From: a virus
Strand: one strand, 5' to 3'
Virus record (IMG/VR): IMGVR_UViG_3300022752_000318
Coordinates: 1 to 27,486 of that record
Length of the DNA stretch: 27,486 nucleotides
Positions 13,005 to 20,651 of this stretch are shown here, one piece after another. Under the pieces are notes generated by a model. That model did not search any database. It saw nothing but the letters and a program-made list of their open reading frames with translations, and was not told the origin of the DNA. Within the stretch, counting starts at the first letter, position 1, and each line of letters starts with the position of its first letter. The position numbers were made by a program, and so were the translations under genes.

Positions 13005-14528
13005 TCAATACTCTAGCTCTAGTTTTCCTCTGGTCATTAAACCATTACAAAGCCAAATTAAAGCATCAACACAATCATCGTGAGAACTGACACCGAAATT
13101 TACAATCTCATCGGTTAAGGCCATAAATTTTCGGTACCTGTTAAAGATTAGCTTACGTTGCTCAAATAAACCCATGATTCCCCTAAAACGAGCTACTTTA
13201 TCTCCGCGAAATCCTTTAACAGGATGCCAATTAATGTTATACAGTCCATGATCCCCTTGACATATTCTTCTGAAATCGGCTTCTAAAGATGCTTGATAAG
13301 CTACGGCTTCAGACCATACATCAATAGTATTTCCAGTTGGATGATAATCTTTCCCGTCCTTGTGAACAATTCCCCACTCATACATCATTTCCATTAATGA
13401 TTCTAATTTTTCTAGGTTACCCATAATCCTGATTCGTTTACAATCAATAATATGAATTTTGTCGCCAACCCTTCCGCCCATAACAAAAACAGTATAATCA
13501 TTTCGTTCCCTCACCCCAGCAGATAAATCAACACCAATACCTAGAGCATCAAACTGAGTGGCGATTTGACCCTTAACAATTAAATCTGGAGATACTGATA
13601 GTTCACTTGTCTGTACAATTTGGTTTTGATACTGAAAACTAAAACTTATGGGAGCTTGACGACGACGATCCTGTAAATACTCAAGTGACCACATTTCTGG
13701 CCAATAAGAGACTTCTTCTCCTTGGTCATCTACTGTTATCGCGGATTGAACAATTTGAACCCAATCATTACCAGGTGTAAAAGTACTAGCATGAACATCG
13801 TCGTGCCGGAACCTAGTACCAAGGCAAATTGCACGCCCACCCTCAAACATTGTGGGAGTAATAACTGAGTTCCAGTTATCTTCCATTGCTACTCGTATAT
13901 CTCTATTTTTAATATCGTCTGAGCTCTTAATTGGGTCATCTATTATACATAAATGGCTGCGTTTCGAGGTCACCGCACCTTTTAAACCGGCGCAGCAAAG
14001 AGTAAATTCTTCTTCACCGGTAGATTTAATGCCAGCAAACTTCCAATCGATACTCCAGTATTCATTGCTATTAATTCCTTTAGCAATTTTTACCATTGGA
14101 AATACTTCTTTATATGTTTTACTTTCCTCTATGATTCTTTTAATTGCAGCGCTCTTAGGCCTAGCTACGTCAACAGTATAAGAAATATAAAGAATTTTTA
14201 AAGGTTTTTTGTTTAAAGCATGTACACCTATTGTCCATGCTGTAAATAGACCTAAAATTGTGCTTTTTGCGCTGCCCCTTGGACCTAGTATATCTACATT
14301 TGGGCCAGCAATATTAATTAAACATTCTGAACTATTTCCAGTACATAAGTGCTGGTGCCAAAGAAGGTGGTGTGTTGCTGGTGGTTTGTCCCCAACTACC
14401 GTACAAAAATAAGCAAAATCTTTTCTCGCTAGTTCAATATCAATACTAGAACTTTTTTTTACTATTTGTTGTTTTGCTGCAGCACGTGCGGTCCTTCGGT
14501 AAACGGAATAAAGTGATGTGCCTGCCAT
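13005..14528 (-). CDS. terL: Terminase large subunit
   Basis: This is the ATP-driven DNA packaging motor and nuclease, 507 residues, the usual length. The Walker A loop is GPRGSAKST (82-90), Walker B is LCIIDD (193-198) and the coupling C-motif region is LGTRF (236-240). The C-terminal RNase H-like nuclease shows D334 in IGVDLSAG and the late acidic motif SSHDDCVDAL (481-490). All expected catalytic residues are visible. The gene starts 24 nt after the small-subunit candidate and precedes the AbrB-like gene and portal. No clear Shine-Dalgarno was found. The packaging strategy (headful or otherwise) cannot be read from this. Confidence 0.95.
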   Translation of the reverse strand: MAGTSLYSVYRRTARAAAKQQIVKKSSSIDIELARKDFAYFCTVVGDKPPATHHLLWHQHLCTGNSSECLINIAGPNVDILGPRGSAKSTILGLFTAWTIGVHALNKKPLKILYISYTVDVARPKSAAIKRIIEESKTYKEVFPMVKIAKGINSNEYWSIDWKFAGIKSTGEEEFTLCCAGLKGAVTSKRSHLCIIDDPIKSSDDIKNRDIRVAMEDNWNSVITPTMFEGGRAICLGTRFRHDDVHASTFTPGNDWVQIVQSAITVDDQGEEVSYWPEMWSLEYLQDRRRQAPISFSFQYQNQIVQTSELSVSPDLIVKGQIATQFDALGIGVDLSAGVRERNDYTVFVMGGRVGDKIHIIDCKRIRIMGNLEKLESLMEMMYEWGIVHKDGKDYHPTGNTIDVWSEAVAYQASLEADFRRICQGDHGLYNINWHPVKGFRGDKVARFRGIMGLFEQRKLIFNRYRKFMALTDEIVNFGVSSHDDCVDALIWLCNGLMTRGKLELEY

Positions 14529-14552
14529 GCCATCAGCTTAAGGCACTAAACT

Positions 14553-15038
14553 CTAAGATTCTTCTGCCAATATTTTTGTCCACACACCCATGGATGCTTC
14601 TTGAAGTGGTCCTTCAATGGGGTCGTCACGAAAGATTGACAGCATTTCCCGCAAGGCGCGGTCCGCACCAGCAAGAATCAATCCTTGTTTATCTGTTAAA
14701 ACTTTTTCATCGTTTATTTGTTTTATTGAGCCACGTAATTCTTTTTGTAACATAGCAATTCTTGCTGTTCCCATATCTTGTTTAACCATTCCAAGATCAA
14801 TTGCATCACGTAACTTTGAAATGTCTAACTGCATTAAGTCAACTTCTTCTTCTAATATGGCATTAAAATTTTTCTTTGAATGTGTTTTTTGCGCCCATTC
14901 ATCACACTCAACTATGCTTCCGGTAAAACCTAGAAACCTTGCGTAGAGATACATTTGTATTGGTGATAACGTTTTCTTGCAAAACGCATGGAAAGATTCT
15001 CTTTCCTTTTCCGTTAACTCTTCAATCCAAGTAATCAT
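14553..15038 (-). CDS. Terminase small subunit (probable)
   Basis: This 161-residue, mainly helical protein lies immediately upstream of the large terminase. The N-terminal part (LTEKERESFHAFCKKTLSPI, then QMYLYARFLGFTGSIVECDE) resembles a helix-turn-helix type DNA-recognition domain. The middle (EEEVDLMQLDISKLRDAIDL) is helical, as in the oligomerisation core of small terminases. It would recognise phage DNA and regulate the motor. The assignment rests on position, size and helical character. The ATG overlaps the stop of the upstream repeat protein (ATGA at 15038-15035), so expression is coupled. Confidence 0.75.
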   Translation of the reverse strand: MITWIEELTEKERESFHAFCKKTLSPIQMYLYARFLGFTGSIVECDEWAQKTHSKKNFNAILEEEVDLMQLDISKLRDAIDLGMVKQDMGTARIAMLQKELRGSIKQINDEKVLTDKQGLILAGADRALREMLSIFRDDPIEGPLQEASMGVWTKILAEES

Positions 15039-15781
15039 GTTCGATACTGATTTTGAGCTTGTTCGTAATCTCTGTTTTCTGCATAACGTCTGAACATCTC
15101 TTTCTGTAAATCAGAAGCCCGTTGTTCGGTTGCTGATTTACCAATAGTTTCTCTTTCTTCCTCTCCTGCAGTTCTAATTCCTAAGCGTTGTTCTGTTCCG
15201 CTAGCTTGAACAGTAGAACGTGTTTCGCTACCAGTTTCTCTAATTGCGGAACGTTCTTCTGTTCCTTTAACTTTAGTTAAAGATTCTTCGCCAGCATAAC
15301 GTTCTTTCTGTGTTGCACGTTCTTCTTTACCTGTTTCTTGAATACCTAAACGTTGTTGGGCACCTGTTTCTTGAATACCTAAACGTTGTTGAGTACCTGT
15401 TTCTTGAATACCCAGACGTTCTTCTTTACCTCTAGCACCTATTAAAACTTGTTCGCCAGCATAACGTTCTTTCTGTGTTAGGCGTTCTTGTTCACCTTTT
15501 GCACCTACTGTTGCACGTTCTTCTTCACCTTGTTTTCCTATTGTCATCCGCTGTTCACCAGCGGAAGCCTGCTCCCTTCTAATGTCTTGATTAGTAAAGA
15601 ATTCGTTTTGACTGCGATCTAGTTCTGCGCCAAATTCTGCATTTGCACGTGCTTGTGCATTAGCAATCTCATCCAAACGTACCTGAGTCTCATAAGACTG
15701 TGAAGGTACATCAGTTGTTGTTGGTGGAGGAGGTGGCGGCGAGTAAATAACTCTTGGCGATGGCGGTGTTGGGGATCCCAT
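15035..15781 (-). CDS. Rod protein built of 11-residue (hendecad) repeats (248 aa)
   Basis: After a Pro-rich N-terminus with a run of prolines (14-20), residues 75-218 consist of about 13 units of 11 residues with the pattern GxxERxxIxxx, for example GTQQRLGIQET and GAQQRLGIQET. Two units of the form 13+9 keep the total at 22, so the register is preserved. A larger block (ERYAGE...GKEERLGIQETG and its counterpart) is duplicated. Hendecad periodicity predicts a long straight coiled coil or rod. Rich in Glu, Arg, Gln and Gly, it could be a fibre, whisker or internal tether. It lies just upstream of the terminase small subunit and is coupled to it. The family is unknown. Confidence 0.75.
   Translation of the reverse strand: MGSPTPPSPRVIYSPPPPPPTTTDVPSQSYETQVRLDEIANAQARANAEFGAELDRSQNEFFTNQDIRREQASAGEQRMTIGKQGEEERATVGAKGEQERLTQKERYAGEQVLIGARGKEERLGIQETGTQQRLGIQETGAQQRLGIQETGKEERATQKERYAGEESLTKVKGTEERSAIRETGSETRSTVQASGTEQRLGIRTAGEEERETIGKSATEQRASDLQKEMFRRYAENRDYEQAQNQYRT
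15330..15428 (-). repeat. Three near-identical 33-bp tandem repeats
   Basis: The DNA encoding RLGIQETGxQQ is repeated three times almost without change. This shows recent expansion or homogenisation within the hendecad gene, and copy number may vary between relatives. Confidence 0.75.
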
Positions 15782-15828
15782 GATTAAATTTTTATTAAAA
15801 AAAACTAATTTAATAAAAGGCTATTCAA

Positions 15829-16458
15829 TCAACTTGAAAAGCTCTTTCCAGTATAACCAAGTTTTGCTGGTTGTTTTGCTGATGTATTTAATGATGATAT
15901 CCCTAAATCCTCAAGGTATTTAGCTTGTGCTGCGTTGGTAAGTTGGTTTTGTTTGGCCGTCATAATATCTTGTACTGTAGTTGGCAGGCCCTGCTTATAA
16001 GCAGCCCAGTCCTTACTGGCACTTAAGGCACGTTGTGTTGCTTCATTGGCGGCAGCACTTAAAAAAGGATAAGTTTCTATTAACTGTTGTTGGGTTAAAC
16101 GGCGTTGAAAATCTGCTGCCTCGTTTCTTTCAGCCCTATTGTAAGGCCCCATAATTTGTTGGTATTGGATAGCTGCCATCTGTGCTGGAGATAAGTCAGG
16201 TACTGCACTAAATGCAGAATTAACTTGTTGGTCTGTTGCAGCACCAAATGCTGGAGACTGGTAGCTTGCCGGGACAAACTCTGATAAAAGAGATTGGTAA
16301 TCTGTTTTATCAGTTGCAAATCCAGGTACTGCTTCAACGGCTTTAGTATCTGCGTAATATGACTGTACCGGATCGTTTCGCCTTCCCGTTTTAAAATTCA
16401 ATCCTAAAGAAGCAAATCTTGTGGGTGAATTTAAAAAATTAAATTGTGTATTAGCCAT
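15829..16458 (-). CDS. Hypothetical virion protein (209 aa)
   Basis: The protein begins MANTQFNFLNSPTRFASLGL and is rich in Ala and Gln, with amphipathic helices in the second half (RLTQQQLIETYPFLSAAANE, MTAKQNQLTNAAQAKYLEDL). No membrane segment is visible. Its start lies two bases after the stop of the upstream glycine-zipper gene, suggesting a joint transcript. The helix- and Gln-rich composition is similar to internal head or ejection proteins of short-tailed phages, but no family is recognised. Confidence 0.65.
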   Translation of the reverse strand: MANTQFNFLNSPTRFASLGLNFKTGRRNDPVQSYYADTKAVEAVPGFATDKTDYQSLLSEFVPASYQSPAFGAATDQQVNSAFSAVPDLSPAQMAAIQYQQIMGPYNRAERNEAADFQRRLTQQQLIETYPFLSAAANEATQRALSASKDWAAYKQGLPTTVQDIMTAKQNQLTNAAQAKYLEDLGISSLNTSAKQPAKLGYTGKSFSS

Positions 16459-16460
16459 GA

Positions 16461-17225
16461 TTACTGGTATTGATATTGAGAGGCTAATGAATTAGCAAGT
16501 GTATTTGCAGCGTTAATTCCTATGTTTTGTGCAGTTAGTTGACCACGTTCTATCATGTTGGCGGCAGTAGCAATATTTTGACGAATCTGTGCTGCAGCTA
16601 ATAGACGTTCCATTTCATCTTTTTTAGCTTGAGTTAATTGAGGGTACATAGTATTATATAGTTTTTGTAAACCTTTCATCTGAACATCTTGATCTAGTTC
16701 CTCGGCGGTTCTGGCAGTCAATCCAGGTCCGTAATAAACATCGTATAAATTCATTGGTCGATTTTGATCTTGTATTCCTTCTGGTAATGCTGCAACATTA
16801 GGCATACCTGGTCCAGGTTGCATTCCTTTTACACCTGCAGTAACGGTACCGGCACCCTGTGTTCCAAGTTGTCCGATTGGGCCGGCAAGCGGGGCAAGCA
16901 AACTACCTGCGGCAAGCTGTGTGCCAATATTAGCTGCACCACCTAAAAAGCCTGGTGCCTTTGCTAGTAGCTCAGGAGATACTCCCTTATCAACTAAAGT
17001 TTGTCCAATTCCTCCAGGGGCAAGTGGCATTGCTAGCTTCTGTCCCGCAAAACGAGTAACTGCACCACCAGCAAGGCTACCTAAACCGCCCGTAGCACCA
17101 CCTAGTAGGCCTCCAGTGGCTGCGCTTGTGAGTGTGCGTCCTAAGTCACCACCACTTCTTTGATAACCTTGAATACCGCCGAGAAGAGCACCGATTCCGG
17201 CGCTACCTAGCACTAGTGGCAACAT
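16461..17225 (-). CDS. Glycine-zipper membrane-active virion protein (254 aa)
   Basis: The first 60 residues are a chain of GxxxG motifs (LVLGSAGIGALLGGIQG, ATGGLLGGATGGLGSLAGG), and a second Gly/Ala/Leu-rich stretch lies around 105-130. The C-terminal third is helical with Gln/Asn (QIRQNIATAANMIERGQ). Such segments insert into and self-associate in membranes, so a role in building the DNA-ejection channel is plausible. AAAGGA is found ten bases before the ATG. It is one of several Gly-zipper proteins in this block. It is not a typical holin, which would be shorter and located with lysis genes. Confidence 0.68.
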   Translation of the reverse strand: MLPLVLGSAGIGALLGGIQGYQRSGGDLGRTLTSAATGGLLGGATGGLGSLAGGAVTRFAGQKLAMPLAPGGIGQTLVDKGVSPELLAKAPGFLGGAANIGTQLAAGSLLAPLAGPIGQLGTQGAGTVTAGVKGMQPGPGMPNVAALPEGIQDQNRPMNLYDVYYGPGLTARTAEELDQDVQMKGLQKLYNTMYPQLTQAKKDEMERLLAAAQIRQNIATAANMIERGQLTAQNIGINAANTLANSLASQYQYQ

Positions 17226-17283
17226 AATCTAAATCCTTTTGATTACTATTTTAAATTAGGTAATTTCTAAACTATTAAGATTA

Positions 17284-17835
17284 TTATGCAAATAAGCTGT
17301 CTGCAACGTTACCAACTTTTCCGCCAATCTTTTCTCCTAGTACCGCACCACCAGGGCCGCCTAAAACAAAACCAAGTCCCATACCAGCTAAAGAACCAAT
17401 ATTACCACCAACTCCTGGGCTACCTTGTTGTCCGGGTATAACAACAGGGCTGTGTGTTTGTGGGTAAACAACACCGAGGTTGTTTAAGATTTGTCCAGAA
17501 CCGCCTGTAGAAGGTTGCCCACCATAAACCCCTCTTGGCTCATTTAATTGATTACTGTAACGATTCTTGTTTTGTTCTTTATTTAATAAATCCCATACCT
17601 CCCCAGCAAAACGTTTTTTAGGTTCCGCTACTCCAAATTTATTCCAATTTATAGGTTCTTGTTCGTAATCACTTGAATCATATTTTGGAACAATCCAACT
17701 ATTCATTACGTCTTGATCTTGCGAACTCATGGAGCCGCCTGAATTTTTATAACTATCATAAAAAAACTTTGTTGGATTTAAATTATTTTCAGTGTTAAAA
17801 CTGCCACTTGTACCTAAATTAAAACCGTAAGCCAT
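17284..17835 (-). CDS. Hypothetical virion protein with C-terminal glycine-rich membrane segment (183 aa)
   Basis: The N-terminal part is Asn/Ser/Tyr-rich (MAYGFNLGTSGSFNTENNLN), the middle contains a charged helix (KRFAGEVWDLLNKEQNK) and the C-terminus is a glycine zipper (NIGSLAGMGLGFVLGGPGGA, then VLGEKIGGKVGNVADSLFA). It starts three bases after the upstream gene ends. The repeated appearance of such C-terminal or N-terminal zippers in adjacent genes suggests that their products act together at a membrane. No family is recognised. Confidence 0.65.
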   Translation of the reverse strand: MAYGFNLGTSGSFNTENNLNPTKFFYDSYKNSGGSMSSQDQDVMNSWIVPKYDSSDYEQEPINWNKFGVAEPKKRFAGEVWDLLNKEQNKNRYSNQLNEPRGVYGGQPSTGGSGQILNNLGVVYPQTHSPVVIPGQQGSPGVGGNIGSLAGMGLGFVLGGPGGAVLGEKIGGKVGNVADSLFA

Positions 17836-17838
17836 GAT

Positions 17839-18963
17839 TTATTTTACGTAGGGAATAAGTTGTTGCCAACTCTGAGCTTGGGGCAGACCTAAAGCACTGC
17901 TTGCTTGTTCGAGAGAGCCGTGCCTTTGCTTTAAATATTCTACAGGATTATCTTTTTTAATTTTATTCTCTGCTGCTTTTTGAAGTACTTTTTTTGTTGC
18001 TGCTCCAACTGCAGCAGCAGTTCCTAAACCAATAGCTGCAATTCCGGCTGTTGTAAGAGAAGATGGCCCATATGTACGTGCGGCTCCAGTTTCTACTTCT
18101 TTTGTAATTGGATTTGTTGTTGGTCCTGATCTAGATAAATCTATAGCAGAACGTGCATATTTTGTTTGAATTGGTAATGCCGAATAAGCTGCAGAGGCGG
18201 CTCCAAGTCCAGCTACCGTACCAAGTACACCGCTTAAAGTAACGGGCATTCCTTTAATTCTAATTTCAGGATCATTCAACCCTTTTGCACTACCGCGGAC
18301 TAATCCCCCAATAGTAGTAAAAGATTGACCTTCCGGATCAATTCCAATTAACTTACCTGGTTCTGGTTTTGAATGCTCATATCGACGATATTGAGTATAT
18401 GTAGAAGGGGCTACATCTGGACGTTCTTTTTTAAATTCTTGATAAGGAAGTATTTGACTTGTTTGCCCTAAGCCATATCGTAAAGCTATTTCTAGTGGTA
18501 TTGATTGTGGAGTTCTGCCTGTAGGATCTTTTTCTTTTGAGACAGGTGCAACAGCCTTATATCCTTTAGGACGCATACCTTGAGAAAGAGGTCCTGTGCG
18601 TCCGCTAAGTCCAAGTAGAACAGCGGGAGTACCTATTGTAAGCACCGCTCCTGTAACAGGGTCCATTCCAGCCGCAGATGAAATTGCTTTTCCAACTTCA
18701 CCTGCCATCCTTGGAATATTTGTATATTTCCAAATCTCTTTGCGAGACTGGTCTGTAAGAACGTCACCGACTGCAGAAGCTACAAAAACTTCTGGTGATG
18801 TTCCTAATTTGGATACATTTTTTACTGCAGGACCTGCAGCAGACCCATATCCATATTTACTTTTATAAACAATATGACGTAGTTCATCAGCGGCAGATTT
18901 TACAAATTGTTGAATATTTGCAAGACTGTTTGTTAAATAATTTTTATTAGGATCAAGATTCAT
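17839..18963 (-). CDS. Virion/ejection-type protein with three Gly/Ala-rich hydrophobic segments (374 aa)
   Basis: Hydrophobic, glycine/alanine-rich segments lie at about 100-121 (MDPVTGAVLTIGTPAVLLGL), 241-262 (VTLSGVLGTVAGLGAASAAY) and 303-324 (LTTAGIAAIGLGTAAAVGAA). They are separated by basic hydrophilic regions. The last segment is followed by a Lys-rich helix and a soluble tail ending QSWQQLIPYVK. This resembles internal virion proteins that leave the head and cross the cell envelope. The family is not recognised. It is tightly packed with its neighbours (4-nt and 3-nt gaps). Confidence 0.65.
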   Translation of the reverse strand: MNLDPNKNYLTNSLANIQQFVKSAADELRHIVYKSKYGYGSAAGPAVKNVSKLGTSPEVFVASAVGDVLTDQSRKEIWKYTNIPRMAGEVGKAISSAAGMDPVTGAVLTIGTPAVLLGLSGRTGPLSQGMRPKGYKAVAPVSKEKDPTGRTPQSIPLEIALRYGLGQTSQILPYQEFKKERPDVAPSTYTQYRRYEHSKPEPGKLIGIDPEGQSFTTIGGLVRGSAKGLNDPEIRIKGMPVTLSGVLGTVAGLGAASAAYSALPIQTKYARSAIDLSRSGPTTNPITKEVETGAARTYGPSSLTTAGIAAIGLGTAAAVGAATKKVLQKAAENKIKKDNPVEYLKQRHGSLEQASSALGLPQAQSWQQLIPYVK

Positions 18964-18967
18964 TACC

Positions 18968-19501
18968 TTAGTAAGAAACGTTAGGTGTCAAGATATTGTA
19001 AATAGTTTGTAAATCTGCACTTGGATTTCTGTGTACAATTTCAGCAGGCGCACGATAATTTTTAGCTAGTGCTAAATTAATTTCATTGTTATATCTTTGT
19101 TGTTCTAACTCTGCATGCATTTGCTGCATCTGCATTAATTCGTGTGAATTAATTTGTTCTTGATTGTGTGCTTCAGGAATAATTGAATTTGTAATTGCGT
19201 GCGCTACTGGAGAAGCTACCAGCTGACTACCGGTTTGCGCTGCCCATTCTGGGACGCCGAGTGTCTGCATTCCTCCAGCTAAAGGAGCTGCTATTGCTGC
19301 GTGAACTCCAGTGTTAAGAAGTGATTGCGGAATATTATGTTGTGGACTTTTACCCATTAAACGTGGTACAACTTGTTGAGAAGCAGTATTAAGGGCGGTT
19401 TCAGCAAGGACGCGTTTTCCTATTCCTTTAATAGTATTTGGATCACTAAAAAAATTTTTTAATGCTGTACCAGCTAAACGTATTGGTTCTGAGTAATTCA
19501 T
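18968..19501 (-). CDS. Hypothetical virion protein (177 aa)
   Basis: Residues 1 to about 110 are Ala/Gly/Leu-rich with weak hydrophobic helices (LLNTGVHAAIAAPLAGGMQT). Residues about 118-150 form a Met/Gln/Glu-rich helix (SHELMQMQQMHAELEQQRYN) that could be a coiled coil. The ATG overlaps the stop of the upstream gene (ATGA at 19501-19498). No motif is recognised. By context it is a minor virion or ejection component. Confidence 0.62.
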   Translation of the reverse strand: MNYSEPIRLAGTALKNFFSDPNTIKGIGKRVLAETALNTASQQVVPRLMGKSPQHNIPQSLLNTGVHAAIAAPLAGGMQTLGVPEWAAQTGSQLVASPVAHAITNSIIPEAHNQEQINSHELMQMQQMHAELEQQRYNNEINLALAKNYRAPAEIVHRNPSADLQTIYNILTPNVSY

Positions 19502-19956
19502 GAGGTTGCAATTCCTCCTGTACCTGGAAATTTACCTGATACTACATTACTATCCCTCAAGCCTTCCATTGGCTTTTTAGTTCTAAATTGATCTACAGAA
19601 GAGGCGGTTATTGCGCGATCTTCTTCAATTAAACCTCTAGCAATTCCCGTTGAATACTTAGTTATAAAGTCGTTAGCTAATGTTTGATCATTAAGATTGG
19701 CAAAATAAGGAGTACCATCTGCTTCATCATATTTTTGTTGCGATAAATCTGCAGTTGCACCAGAAAAGATTCCTTGTGAATAAAAAGTTTTGCTATCGGG
19801 ATTTAATTTATATCTAGAAATAAAATCATTTTTAAATGAATTTGGATCTGATGCAGATTTTGGGTTTGGACCTAAAATTCCTACATCAGGAGATTTACCT
19901 GCTCGCCTAGCTTGATCTGCAGGGCCAGTGTAATCTTGACTATATGGGGCTTGCAT
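19498..19956 (-). CDS. Hypothetical virion-block protein (152 aa)
   Basis: This is a hydrophilic protein starting MQAPYSQDYTGPADQARRAG and containing FKNDFISRYKLNPDSKTFYS and TLANDFITKYSTGIARGLIE. The two related segments (NDFIsrYk, NDFItkYs) hint at an internal repeat. No membrane segment is visible. It is closely spaced from the upstream 69-residue gene and overlaps the downstream one by four bases. Function unknown. Confidence 0.62.
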   Translation of the reverse strand: MQAPYSQDYTGPADQARRAGKSPDVGILGPNPKSASDPNSFKNDFISRYKLNPDSKTFYSQGIFSGATADLSQQKYDEADGTPYFANLNDQTLANDFITKYSTGIARGLIEEDRAITASSVDQFRTKKPMEGLRDSNVVSGKFPGTGGIATS

Positions 19957-19960
19957 TTTA

Positions 19961-20170
19961 CTATTTATTTTTAGATTGTTTATGTTTACGTAATTTACTT
20001 AAAGTTTTTGCTAAGTTAGCTTGCTTGACCGTTGTTTTATCATATTCATCTGGATTTGCTGTTACTTTTGCGGCAAATTCTTTAACAGACATACCGCGTT
20101 CTTCGGCTTTTTTTGTAAAAGCACCTGGATGCTTAATTGCGCCTTGAATCCAATTTTTATCTTTAGTCAT
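19961..20170 (-). CDS. Small basic protein of the WIQ-AIKHPGAFTKKA type (69 aa)
   Basis: The sequence NWIQGAIKHPGAFTKKAEER, then GMSVKEFAAKV and finally TTVKQANLAKTLSKLRKHKQ, matches a pattern I recall from short basic proteins of phages and large eukaryotic viruses (W-I-x-x-A-I-K-x-P-G...RANLAKTL.K). No function is established to my knowledge. The high Lys content suggests a nucleic-acid-associated or packaged protein. Its start overlaps the stop of the upstream gene (TAATG at 20170). Together with the DUF5872-like pieces, this is the second small basic family of that distribution in the window. Confidence 0.68.
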   Translation of the reverse strand: MTKDKNWIQGAIKHPGAFTKKAEERGMSVKEFAAKVTANPDEYDKTTVKQANLAKTLSKLRKHKQSKNK

Positions 20171-20622
20171 TATTGGAATGAAAGAAGTTTACGTGCGTAA
20201 TCAAGTCCGGATGATTTAGAACTTAGTCCATTAACTACTTCAGTAATTTGTTTTGCTGCCAGTACTTGAGGTAATTCATATAAAGATTTAGAATACTGAC
20301 GAACTTTGTCAGCGGCTTTCTGTGGTAACCAACGCTCGGCAATGATAATTGAAAGTTTTTTAACTTCTTTATCTGTTAATTCACCATCAGCAACTGCCTC
20401 TATTGCCAGCCCTATTGCTTTGTCAATATCTGATCCATACCACCTAGACAGGTTTTTATCTAGAATCGGATCGATAACGTCGTATGCTTTTTTGATTATA
20501 GGGCCATACTTAAGAAGATAAGAAACGGTTTTAATTTTATTAAGTTTAGAAACTGCGTATGTAATGCCTGCGCCAACTAGGATGAAACACCCTGGGATAA
20601 GAATTGGTTCTAGGAAAGTCAT
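20170..20622 (-). CDS. Single-membrane-segment hypothetical protein (150 aa)
   Basis: Residues about 5-25 (EPILIPGCFILVGAGITYAV) form one N-terminal membrane helix. The rest is a soluble, helical Lys/Asp/Glu-rich domain (YDVIDPILDKNLSRWYGSDI, DGELTDKEVKKLSIIIAERW). The topology would suit an anchored accessory protein, a holin-like factor or a spanin-like component. No lysis partner is adjacent, so the role stays open. It is coupled to the 69-residue gene. Confidence 0.65.
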   Translation of the reverse strand: MTFLEPILIPGCFILVGAGITYAVSKLNKIKTVSYLLKYGPIIKKAYDVIDPILDKNLSRWYGSDIDKAIGLAIEAVADGELTDKEVKKLSIIIAERWLPQKAADKVRQYSKSLYELPQVLAAKQITEVVNGLSSKSSGLDYARKLLSFQ

Positions 20623-20651
20623 GTTAAGACCCGATTTTTTCTTATTCTAGC

